Shown here: positions 8,348 to 15,343 of the stretch, piece after piece
How the letters are laid out: the number at the start of each line of letters is the position of its first letter
How positions within the stretch are numbered: the first letter of the stretch is position 1
Assembly: GCA_028284955.1 (NCBI GenBank)
Contig: JANQQS010000102.1
Location: 1-64,000 of the forward strand
Direction of reading: 5' to 3'
Length of the DNA stretch: 64,000 bases
Source: Myxococcota bacterium
Lineage (GTDB): Bacteria > Myxococcota_A > Polyangia > Polyangiales > Houyiibacteriaceae
The notes under the pieces: model-generated
Database searches by the model: none
Told to the model about the DNA's origin: nothing
What the model saw: the letters and a program-made list of their open reading frames with translations, nothing else
Position numbers and translations under genes: made by a program

Positions 8348-8847
8348 CGAACGGATCGATGCCCGTGCACGCCCACAAGCCTCGTAGTATCCACGCGCAA
8401 CGCGAACAGCAGAGTAAATAGGCGCCGACTGGTCGCGTGGTCCAGTTCGAAATCAGAGCACGTTCGCTTGATGACCCGCCCTGCACGATCGTGCGTTGCC
8501 TTCTTGGCCATATCGAGCGCTTCGAGACGGGTCACCGGACCGCTCCCGTCAACCGCTGCCATCTGACGAACGATGTCTACGTATTCCGTGTAGAGCGCGG
8601 CCAGCGTGTTGTGGGGAATCGCGCATTGAGCTACCGAATCGCCTTCTCCGTTTTGCAACTTGAGAACAAACTGTTGCTCTGTCATGACCACCGACAGCGA
8701 CGAAGCATTGGGGTGAATCACAAGTTGCGGCGAACCACTGAGTTCGCGCATTGCCGCTTCCCATTCCGCTCGGCGCGAATCATTTGCCGACTGAATCGTC
8801 TGCGGATCGATATGCACCACAAAATCGCGTGGGGATGGCTCGTTCAC
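8344..8847 (-). CDS. UPF0262 family protein
   Basis: 167 residues from a GTG. The C-terminal half matches the UPF0262 pattern: EALDMAKKATHDRAGRVI followed by DHATSRRLFTLLFALR. The N-terminal half is a beta-rich segment containing LVIHPNASSLSVVM. The family is short (about 150-160 residues), conserved and uncharacterised. The gene overlaps the nucleosidase-like gene by 4 bp and is divergent from the App1-like phosphatase. No membrane or export signal is visible. Confidence 0.8.
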   Translation of the reverse strand: MNEPSPRDFVVHIDPQTIQSANDSRRAEWEAAMRELSGSPQLVIHPNASSLSVVMTEQQFVLKLQNGEGDSVAQCAIPHNTLAALYTEYVDIVRQMAAVDGSGPVTRLEALDMAKKATHDRAGRVIKRTCSDFELDHATSRRLFTLLFALRVDTTRLVGVHGHRSVR

Positions 8848-8965
8848 TGGCCAAGGCTATCACACAGACGCCGGTGAGCGTCGATTCCCGCACGAGAGGC
8901 AAGCGAAAACGCGCACATTTCCATGTTTGGTGGTTGCTTCGGACGCGCCGACGAGTTTTCGGGCT

Positions 8966-10030
8966 ATGGTGGACGCCGTGACCGACGACGGGCGAGAGAT
9001 CGATCGAGGGCGCCTGGTGTATCGCTGGGATCTCGACAAGACGTATCTGAAGACTGAGTTCGACACGATTCGAGACCTGCTTCGAACGGCGTTCGAACCA
9101 GCATCGCGAAAACGCACCGTGCCAGGCGCGTCGGTCCTTTTGCGCGAACTGCGCGCGACCGGTCCCGCAGGCATCTTCATCCTGTCGGGAAGTCCCGAAC
9201 AGATGAGAAGTGTGCTTGAGGCAAAGCTCCGTCTAGACGGGATACGGTGGGATCAATTCACGCTCAAGCCAAGCCTGCGCAACCTACTTCGCGGTCGCTT
9301 TCGTTTTCTTCGAGATCAGATTTCCTACAAACTGAGCGCGTTGATGAGAGCGCGGACGTCGGTCGATCCTGACACCGATGAGATTCTTTTTGGAGATGAC
9401 GCGGAGGCGGATGCGTTTGTCTATTCTCTATACGCAGACATCAGCGCGGGAATCGTGGAACCGCAATCGCTGGTCGATGTTTTGGAGCGTGCGCGGCTCT
9501 ATCCCGACGATATTCCGGAGCTCGTTCGGCTCGCCAGCCGGATTCCTCGGCGCGACGCGGTGCGGAGGATTTTTATCCACCTCGATCGGGTGTCGTCGCC
9601 CAACCACTTTTTCGTGTTCGGCCGACGGGTATGTCCCTTTTACAACTATTTCCAGCCGGCACTGGTATTGCTCGAAGACGGCGCCATCGAGCCGAGCGCC
9701 GCGCTCCGCGTGGGCGCGGAAATGGTAGTCTCCTATGCGTTTAGCCCCGACACGCTCTCCGCGAGCTTTTTTGAGTTGAGCCGTCGGTCCTATATTGGAC
9801 CATCCGCTGCGCGGCGCATTCTTTGCGCCCGAGACAGCATTGTAGAAAGCACATTCAGCGCGAGCGCGCCGGTGCTCAGGGTGTTTTTAGACGAACTCGA
9901 GCGACGTTTTTCAGAGCTTCAGGAGCCGCTTCCAGTGGAACGAGTGCCCATCAACTACACCGAGCTCTTTGCCCGCGACCGTGCCCGGGCCCGAGCGGCT
10001 AGACTGCGGGCGACCTGGCGACGAGGATGA
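8966..10030 (+). CDS. App1-like phosphatidate phosphatase (DUF2183, HAD-like)
   Basis: 354 residues if the ATG at 8966 is used; a TTG at 8927 would add 13. Near the N-terminus lies the HAD motif I (YRWDLDKTYLKTEF, with the DxDxT arrangement). Then come IFILSGSPEQM (motif II-like Ser) and LKPSLRNLLRGRFRFLRDQISYKL (motif III-like Lys), as in the App1 phosphatidate phosphatase catalytic domain. The C-terminal 200 residues are helical and unassigned; they may be a separate domain. No signal peptide. The family dephosphorylates phosphatidic acid in yeast; the bacterial role is largely unknown. Confidence 0.7.
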   Translation: MVDAVTDDGREIDRGRLVYRWDLDKTYLKTEFDTIRDLLRTAFEPASRKRTVPGASVLLRELRATGPAGIFILSGSPEQMRSVLEAKLRLDGIRWDQFTLKPSLRNLLRGRFRFLRDQISYKLSALMRARTSVDPDTDEILFGDDAEADAFVYSLYADISAGIVEPQSLVDVLERARLYPDDIPELVRLASRIPRRDAVRRIFIHLDRVSSPNHFFVFGRRVCPFYNYFQPALVLLEDGAIEPSAALRVGAEMVVSYAFSPDTLSASFFELSRRSYIGPSAARRILCARDSIVESTFSASAPVLRVFLDELERRFSELQEPLPVERVPINYTELFARDRARARAARLRATWRRG

Positions 10031-10093
10031 ACGCGATGGGGATGACGCGCCACATGTCTCGACGTCGTTGACGCAGCGCGCTAGGGTAGAGGT

Positions 10094-11488
10094 ATGTCGG
10101 GCGGTCGGAACCACTGTGGTCGAAACCACGGTGGTCGAAACCACGGTGGCCGAAACTACCACGGTCTCCGGAACTACCGCGGTGGCCGAAATCGCCGAGC
10201 AGCGCGATGGTGGTTGTGCGTCGATTCCGCTGCGCTGTGCTCTGCCGCCGTCTGCTCTGCTGCCGTCTTCTTGGGAGGATGTGGCGCGAAAACCGGGCTG
10301 TACGTTCCGGATACCGGCGTCGATGGTGATGAAGACTCCGGGATGGACGCCGCTCAAGTTGTGGAAGTGCCTTGCGTGGAGGTGCCGGCCGATGGTGGCC
10401 CGGTGCAAGTCGAGCTCAACGTTGAAGCCGAGGTCGGACGAGCGGATGTTGTGTTCCTGGTCGACACAACCGCGTCGATGCAAGACGAAATAGACCAGAT
10501 TCGCCGCCAGCTGAGAGACCGTTTGGTGCCTGCGATTCGGGAAGAAATTCCTGATTCGGAGTTTGGCGTCGGCACGTTTGAAGACTTTCCCGTGCAGCCT
10601 TATGGGGACCCTCGGGAGGACGATCCGTTTACCCTCAACCTACCCATGACCGACGATGTATCGGTGGCTCAGGCCGCGGTGGATTCCATACGACTAGGCG
10701 ACGGTCGCGACGCCCCTGAGAGCCAGGTAGAAGCCCTCTATCAGCTAGCCACGGGCGAGGGTTTCGCAGGGTTCATCCCTCCCGCTTTTGGGTGCCCTCG
10801 AGGCGGAGTCGGCTACGCGTGCATGCGCGTCGACGCGCTTCCGGTGGTGCTCTTGTTCACCGATGCCGAAATGCACAACGGCCCAGGTGGTCGCAATCCA
10901 TACATGCGCATCACGCCGCCGCCCCACACCTACGGGCAGATGGTTGACGAAATCAATGCGATTGGCACCCGCGTCATCGGGTTCGATTCGGGGAACGGCG
11001 CGGCGGGGCGAGATTTGCGGCAAGTGGCACGAGATACCTCCGCCGTCGACGGCTCGGGCGACGAACTCGTGTTCGATATTGGCCGGCGAGGCGAGCGGCT
11101 GGGAACGGGCGTCGTGGATGCCATCCGCGCGTTCGCAAGCTCTGCGATTTTCGATATCGATGCATTTCCCAGCGACCCTGATCCGGGCGATGGCGTCGAC
11201 GTGACCGAGTTTGTTGAAGCAATTACACCCGTATCGGCACGCCCAATGTCGGGCGTCGAATCGATCGATGTTGAGCTCGGGGTATTTCGCCGCGCGGTAG
11301 CGGGCACAACGTTGACGTTTCAGGTTGTGCTCCGGGCCGACGTGCTGATGCCGAGGCCCGAACCGCAGACGTTCGTGGTCGATATCGTGTTTCGTGGCGA
11401 CGGCCGGACTGCACTTTCCCGTCGACCCGTGCAAATCGTGATTCCCGGGGAAGATGGTTCTGGATGCGCTGATGTGGAACAACGCTAG
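10094..11488 (+). CDS. VWA-domain lipoprotein, paralogue 1
   Basis: 464 residues. A hydrophobic segment ends at LGGC, with lipidation Cys63 followed by GAKTG. A VWA domain (about 115-345) contains the MIDAS-like DTTAS (normally DxSxS) and LLFTDAEMHNG, and ends before a C-terminal beta region. Repeated Cys residues (for example CPRGGVGYACMR) suggest an integrin-beta-like VWA subtype. The first 30 residues before the signal segment are an unusual Gly/Arg/Asn/His run made by a 15-bp tandem repeat. The true start could lie further in, but no better ATG exists before the signal segment. The next gene is a clear paralogue. The TAG stop lies inside the inverted repeat at 11485-11584. Confidence 0.82.
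   Translation: MSGGRNHCGRNHGGRNHGGRNYHGLRNYRGGRNRRAARWWLCVDSAALCSAAVCSAAVFLGGCGAKTGLYVPDTGVDGDEDSGMDAAQVVEVPCVEVPADGGPVQVELNVEAEVGRADVVFLVDTTASMQDEIDQIRRQLRDRLVPAIREEIPDSEFGVGTFEDFPVQPYGDPREDDPFTLNLPMTDDVSVAQAAVDSIRLGDGRDAPESQVEALYQLATGEGFAGFIPPAFGCPRGGVGYACMRVDALPVVLLFTDAEMHNGPGGRNPYMRITPPPHTYGQMVDEINAIGTRVIGFDSGNGAAGRDLRQVARDTSAVDGSGDELVFDIGRRGERLGTGVVDAIRAFASSAIFDIDAFPSDPDPGDGVDVTEFVEAITPVSARPMSGVESIDVELGVFRRAVAGTTLTFQVVLRADVLMPRPEPQTFVVDIVFRGDGRTALSRRPVQIVIPGEDGSGCADVEQR
10103..10195 (+). repeat. 15-bp tandem repeat in the N-terminus of a lipoprotein gene
   Basis: Units of 15 bp (GGTCGAAACCACGGT type) lie at 10103, 10118, 10133 and 10148, followed by two degenerate units. All are in frame with the VWA gene and encode GGRNH/GGRNY-type pentapeptides just upstream of the signal-peptide core. 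Confidence 0.85.
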
Positions 11489-11584
11489 AGCAGTGGTCAG
11501 TTTGCCTGAGGGTCTGGCACCCAGACCCTCTCGTCGGGGTACGACCCCGCCGATTCACCCAAACTCCCCCGCCAGGAGGCACGT
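11485..11584 (-). repeat. Hairpin repeat element, copy 2
   Basis: Inverted copy of bases 1-100 with a single mismatch (C for T opposite base 89). It begins at the TAG of the VWA gene and contains the same two hairpins and conserved linker. It separates the two VWA paralogues. Homologous recombination between copies 1 and 2 could invert the 11.4 kb between them. Confidence 0.88.
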
Positions 11585-11645
11585 GACATGGGTTGCCACT
11601 GAGTTCGCGGGACGTCTTCATACTGCGAGATTTCGATCAGCCATA

Positions 11646-11704
11646 CTGATCACTGCTCTATGGGATGCACCTCAACCTTTCAATCAACCAATCTGATCAC
11701 TGCC
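11646..11704 (+). repeat. Repeated 15-mer CTGATCACTGCTCTA
   Basis: The 15-mer at 11646-11660 is identical to 85-99, the terminal part of repeat copy 1. A 12-base version recurs at 11693-11704, and its complement with one mismatch starts copy 2 at 11485. The rest of the 11589-11757 spacer holds no gene I can support; it must contain the promoter of the second VWA gene. Confidence 0.65.
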
Positions 11705-11757
11705 AAAGTTATCGCCGCGGCCGCGGAGCGCTGGATTGGAGCTTGCGTTTCGTGAAC

Positions 11758-13014
11758 ATGTTTTCACTCTTTGTTCTGATGTGCGTCGGCAGCTTGGTGT
11801 GTGCGTGCGGCGCCAAGTCGGGTCTTCGCGTTGACGGGGACGCCGGCGATTCTCGTGCAGAAATTCCGGCTCCCGAGGGCGACGTACGGGTCGATGCCAA
11901 CGAGCCGATTTGCATTGCTGTTCCGAATGGGGCGCGGCGGGTGCAGGCATCGATCACCACCAACGCGCGGCTGGCGGTTGTGGACTTGGTTTTTGCCCTT
12001 GATGCGAGCGGAAGCATGGTCGACGAAATCGAAACCATTCGCGCTCGACTGCAGGACCGAGTGGTTCCCGGCGTCCGAGAGGCGCTACCCGACGCTGCCT
12101 TTGGGCTCGCGCTGCTCGGAGAGTTTCCCGTGGCGCCCCATGGGTCGCGGGGCGTTCAGCCCTACGAGTTGCGCGCTCCGGTCGACACGGATCCACTGCG
12201 TGTACAGGCTTCTCTCGACCGGATTCCTTCTTGGGGAAACGCCGACGAACCTGAGGCTCAGATTGAGGCGCTCTATCAGCTCGCGACTGGAGACGGTTTG
12301 CTGCCGTGGATCGAGGCAGCCGTGGGTTGTGCGCGAGGAGGGACCGGCGGCGCCTGTTTCCGTCGCGACAGCTTGCCCGTCATGATGCTCATCACCGATG
12401 CGCCTATGCACAACGGACCTCCCGGCGTGCCGCCAGAGGAGCCTTATGCGTTCGTTGGCACGAACCGAGGCCCACATTCGTACCAAGAAGCCATCGATGC
12501 CTTGCGAAGAGCTGGGGCGCTGGTCGTGGGCTTGGGGGCGAGCGACCGAGACATGATATCGCCGCTCGAACATTTGCGCGCGATCGCGCGAGACACCGGA
12601 GCCCTCGACGATGAAGGAAACGAGCTCGTGTTCGATATCGGCCGGCGAGGTCAGGCAATCGGCGACGAGATTGTCGCAGCGGTGGAGCGTCTCGCAGAAG
12701 GTGTGCCGCTTGACGTGGATGCAAGGGTAGAAGACATCCCCGGAGATTCCGTCGACGCTCGTGACATCGTTGCATCCATCGTTGCGCGTGCCGCAGAACC
12801 TTCGACCAACATCGACCGAATTGAAGGCGAACGTTTCGTTGGAGTTCGTCCTGGTACTCGGCTTTCCTTCGAACTTACCTTCGATCTTCGCGACGTGCCG
12901 GCCGACGTCGTCCGATTTGCGGCGCGGGTCGTGTTTCGTGCGTTTGGACGGAGCCGAATCGGCGTACAAGACGTCGTGGTGCTGCTCGGACAGTCGTGCG
13001 ACGTTGCTGGGTAG
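11758..13014 (+). CDS. VWA-domain lipoprotein, paralogue 2
   Basis: 418 residues from the ATG at 11758, placed directly before a signal peptide (FSLFVLMCVGSLVCAC, lipidation Cys17). The frame is open further upstream to 11665 without signal character. The VWA domain keeps the classical MIDAS (FALDASGSM) and has LLITDAPMHNG. Many stretches match the upstream paralogue: CGAKSGL, AQIEALYQLATGDG and NELVFDIGRRG. The C-terminal part is a beta domain. The pair looks like an old tandem duplication now split by a repeat element. The stop codon is directly followed by the stop codon of the convergent HEAT gene, with no gap. Confidence 0.85.
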   Translation: MFSLFVLMCVGSLVCACGAKSGLRVDGDAGDSRAEIPAPEGDVRVDANEPICIAVPNGARRVQASITTNARLAVVDLVFALDASGSMVDEIETIRARLQDRVVPGVREALPDAAFGLALLGEFPVAPHGSRGVQPYELRAPVDTDPLRVQASLDRIPSWGNADEPEAQIEALYQLATGDGLLPWIEAAVGCARGGTGGACFRRDSLPVMMLITDAPMHNGPPGVPPEEPYAFVGTNRGPHSYQEAIDALRRAGALVVGLGASDRDMISPLEHLRAIARDTGALDDEGNELVFDIGRRGQAIGDEIVAAVERLAEGVPLDVDARVEDIPGDSVDARDIVASIVARAAEPSTNIDRIEGERFVGVRPGTRLSFELTFDLRDVPADVVRFAARVVFRAFGRSRIGVQDVVVLLGQSCDVAG

Positions 13015-13683
13015 CTAGTTGTTGAGCTGTTCGTCGGCTCCAAACGACTCGTCGAGATGAGCGATGGTTTCTTCCGCCAGCTGTCCGATAGTCGTTTCAA
13101 ACTCGTCCTCCAAATCGGGGAGTGATACGACGCGCGGGTCGGTTGTTAGCGGTGCGAGCACATCAATGGCGCTTGGGTCTCCCAGCTGCGCCAAAGCTTC
13201 GATTGCGGCACCGACGACACCTGCCGCGGGCGAGGAGAGGAAGCGGCGGAGCAAGGGGAACGCACTTGGCTCGACGATTTCGACCAAAATCCAAGGGAGC
13301 TCTTCCATAGCCGGGCCCGTTGCTTTTTTCTCGAGGCACCGCTCGACGGCCCGCGCGATCTCGACATAGCGCTCATGTGCGACGTCGAGCACAGCTTCTC
13401 CAGCGGCGACCCGTACGCGCGGGTCCTCATGGTCCAGAATCTGAATCAGCGAATCCGCCATTTGCGGGCCCGGCACCTGCGCGCAGAGGTCGGCAAGGCG
13501 CTCCAAACGAGCCGTTGATTCTTCGTTATCCGAAAGCGCATACGCGTCATCGACTGCCTTCGCGAGAGCCGCGGCCACGTCCTCATCGTGACCGTCGTCG
13601 CCTGGTGCGAGCAAACTACGCTCCGCGGTTCTCAGGGCTCGATCTGCATCGAAGATTGTCTCGAGGTATTGTTGGATGGCCAC
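13015..13683 (-). CDS. HEAT-repeat protein
   Basis: About 222 residues from the GTG at 13683, which has AAGG seven bases upstream. The frame stays open upstream through a tandem repeat to a TTG at 13809, so a longer form starting with repeated TTAIRL hexapeptides is possible. Residues 60-200 show paired amphipathic helices of the HEAT type: HEDPRVRVAAGEAVLDVA and PAAGVVGAAIEALAQLGDPS. The C-terminus is acidic. Such proteins act as protein-binding scaffolds. The gene lies downstream of glucokinase, probably on the same transcript. Confidence 0.75.
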   Translation of the reverse strand: MAIQQYLETIFDADRALRTAERSLLAPGDDGHDEDVAAALAKAVDDAYALSDNEESTARLERLADLCAQVPGPQMADSLIQILDHEDPRVRVAAGEAVLDVAHERYVEIARAVERCLEKKATGPAMEELPWILVEIVEPSAFPLLRRFLSSPAAGVVGAAIEALAQLGDPSAIDVLAPLTTDPRVVSLPDLEDEFETTIGQLAEETIAHLDESFGADEQLNN

Positions 13684-13722
13684 GTCCACACCCTTGAGGC
13701 ACGGCGTCCGCCGTGTCAACCG

Positions 13723-13812
13723 AATCGCAGTGTTCAATCGAATCGCAGTGTTCAATCGAATCGCAGTCGTCAATCGAATCGCAGTCGTCAATCGAATCGC
13801 AGTCGTCAATCG
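13723..13812 (-). repeat. Five copies of an 18-bp tandem repeat
   Basis: Five contiguous 18-bp units start at 13723, 13741, 13759, 13777 and 13795. The first two read AATCGCAGTGTTCAATCG and the last three AATCGCAGTCGTCAATCG. The array sits between glucokinase and the HEAT gene, and its last unit includes the glucokinase TGA. On the minus strand each unit contains GATTGACG or GATTGAACA, echoing the stop codon region and keeping the HEAT reading frame open. Confidence 0.93.
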
Positions 13813-14786
13813 AGAAGCGCGACCGCGGCTGAGCGCGCGCCAAGCAATCCTACTTTCGGGTCCATCACCACTTGCACGCGCATCTGCTGAAGCAATGCGG
13901 ACATTCGGCCCTTATTCAGAAACGCCTCGAGGAATAGGCCGTTTTTCAGCCGTTCAATCATCTTCGCGGCGATTCCACCGGCGACGAAGATGCCTCCCCA
14001 GGGCAGCGTCTTGAGCGCGAAGTTGCCGGCCTCTGCGCCATACGCTGCCACAAAAATATCGAGTGTGCGTTCGCTGGCAGGGTCCGTTCCCGCGTCCGCG
14101 GCCCGGTGGATAATTGCGGCAGGGTCTCCTCCGCTATCCACTGCCTGCCGGATTTCGGGGTTGATGTCGGTAAGTTTTGCGTCGCAGACGTAGTCGTAAA
14201 TCGCCGCCAAGCCGAGTCCGGAGACCACGCGTTCTACCGACACGCGTTTGTGACGCGTCATCAGAAACTGAAGCAGTCCAACTTCGTCTGGCGTGCGCGG
14301 CGCGAAATCCACGTGCCCACCTTCAGTGGGCAGTACGATGGTGCCAGACGAGGAAGGCACGCACACCGCTTCTCCAAGCCCAGTTCCCGCGCCCAAGATG
14401 GCGACCGGCCCGCTCGGTTCCACGGGGTTATCCTGCAGTCGGACTAGGCCGTCGTCGTCAAGCTCAGCTACACCGAGCGCGACCGCGTGAAAATCATTGA
14501 GCAGCTGCGCCTTCGAGATACCCAAATCGCGTTCGACGCTGCGGGCGTCGATGTGCCACGGGAGGTTGGTGGTTTTCGCGGTATCCCCGACCACCGGCCC
14601 GGCGATTCCAAACGCCGCCGCGTCTGCGTGATCTTCCTTGAGAAACGCTCGCGCAGTGTCCTCCAAGCTGGGAAAATCTGCACTTGCGAATTTTGTAGAA
14701 CGAACTTCATGAGCTTCACCCTCGCGAACGTCGTAGAGCGCCAGCCACGTTTTGGTTCCGCCGATATCTCCAGCCAAGATACGCAT
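13806..14786 (-). CDS. glk: Glucokinase
   Basis: 326 residues from the ATG at 14786. The bacterial glucokinase motifs are in order: GDIGGTKTWLALY (phosphate binding), GIAGPVVGD, LLNDFHAVALGV, ILGAGTGLGEA, PTEGGHVDFAPR and ERVVSGLGLAAIYDY. It phosphorylates glucose to glucose-6-phosphate in the cytoplasm and could act on glucose released by the GH15 enzyme at 2.7-4.6 kb. An open frame extends 92 codons upstream through the divergent ruvX gene, but its Arg/Pro composition shows it is a shadow. Glucokinase and ruvX diverge from a 62-bp spacer. Confidence 0.95.
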   Translation of the reverse strand: MRILAGDIGGTKTWLALYDVREGEAHEVRSTKFASADFPSLEDTARAFLKEDHADAAAFGIAGPVVGDTAKTTNLPWHIDARSVERDLGISKAQLLNDFHAVALGVAELDDDGLVRLQDNPVEPSGPVAILGAGTGLGEAVCVPSSSGTIVLPTEGGHVDFAPRTPDEVGLLQFLMTRHKRVSVERVVSGLGLAAIYDYVCDAKLTDINPEIRQAVDSGGDPAAIIHRAADAGTDPASERTLDIFVAAYGAEAGNFALKTLPWGGIFVAGGIAAKMIERLKNGLFLEAFLNKGRMSALLQQMRVQVVMDPKVGLLGARSAAVALLD

Positions 14787-14848
14787 GGGCCGAACCATTC
14801 GCGCAGGATCGGCGGGCGTCAAGCGCCTAGCTCTGGTACACCTCGGAG

Positions 14849-15343
14849 ATGCGTATACTCGGGGTCGACGCGGGGCAGCGGCGCATCGGGCTGGCTTGGT
14901 CGGCCGACGACGGGGTGGCCACGCCGTATGCCACGGTGGCCGCCGACCGAACGGAGCGCGCGAGCGCGGAGTGCGTCCAGGCGCGTGTTCTCGACCTGGG
15001 CATCGAGCGCATCGTGGTGGGGCTTCCGTTGCACCTGAACGGAACCGAAGGAGCCGCGGCAACCCGTGCCCGAGCCCTCGGCGAGGCGCTCCGTGAGGTG
15101 TTCGAGATTCCCGTGGACTACTGGGACGAGCGACTCACCACGGCGAGTGCCGAGCGCGGACTCAGAGATATCGGGGTCCGGGCTGCGCGTCGTCGTGAAG
15201 TGGTGGATCAATCCGCGGCCGCGCTGATTTTGCAAGGTTATCTAGATTTGAAAGCAGCAAACACGTGGCAAGCACATCCAAGCGAGCTTCCGGCCGCAAG
15301 CGTCGTTCCCGCAAAAAGACCACGACGAAAAGCACGGGGATAA
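14849..15343 (+). CDS. ruvX: RuvX/YqgF family putative Holliday junction resolvase / pre-16S rRNA nuclease
   Basis: 164 residues from an ATG. The RNase H-like fold is recognised by DAGQRRIGLAWS, VVGLPLHLNG, WDERLTTASA and the final VDQSAAALILQGYLD, carrying the expected acidic residues. Normal family length is about 140. The extra C-terminal 25 residues (Ala/Pro/Lys/Arg-rich) correspond exactly to a 79-bp overlap with the next gene in another frame. The role is cleavage in pre-16S rRNA maturation and possibly recombination intermediates. Confidence 0.93.
   Translation: MRILGVDAGQRRIGLAWSADDGVATPYATVAADRTERASAECVQARVLDLGIERIVVGLPLHLNGTEGAAATRARALGEALREVFEIPVDYWDERLTTASAERGLRDIGVRAARRREVVDQSAAALILQGYLDLKAANTWQAHPSELPAASVVPAKRPRRKARG

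Noticed and set aside
1..11584. Composite transposon bounded by inverted repeats
   Set aside because: No transposase or target duplication is visible and the enclosed genes are ordinary chromosomal ones; inversion by recombination is more plausible than transposition.
12085..12969. 294-codon minus-strand frame opposite the second VWA gene
   Set aside because: The sense strand has the VWA motifs and signal peptide; the antisense frame is an effect of GC-rich codon usage.
13723..13812. CRISPR array
   Set aside because: The 18-bp units are directly adjacent with no spacers, and no cas gene is present.
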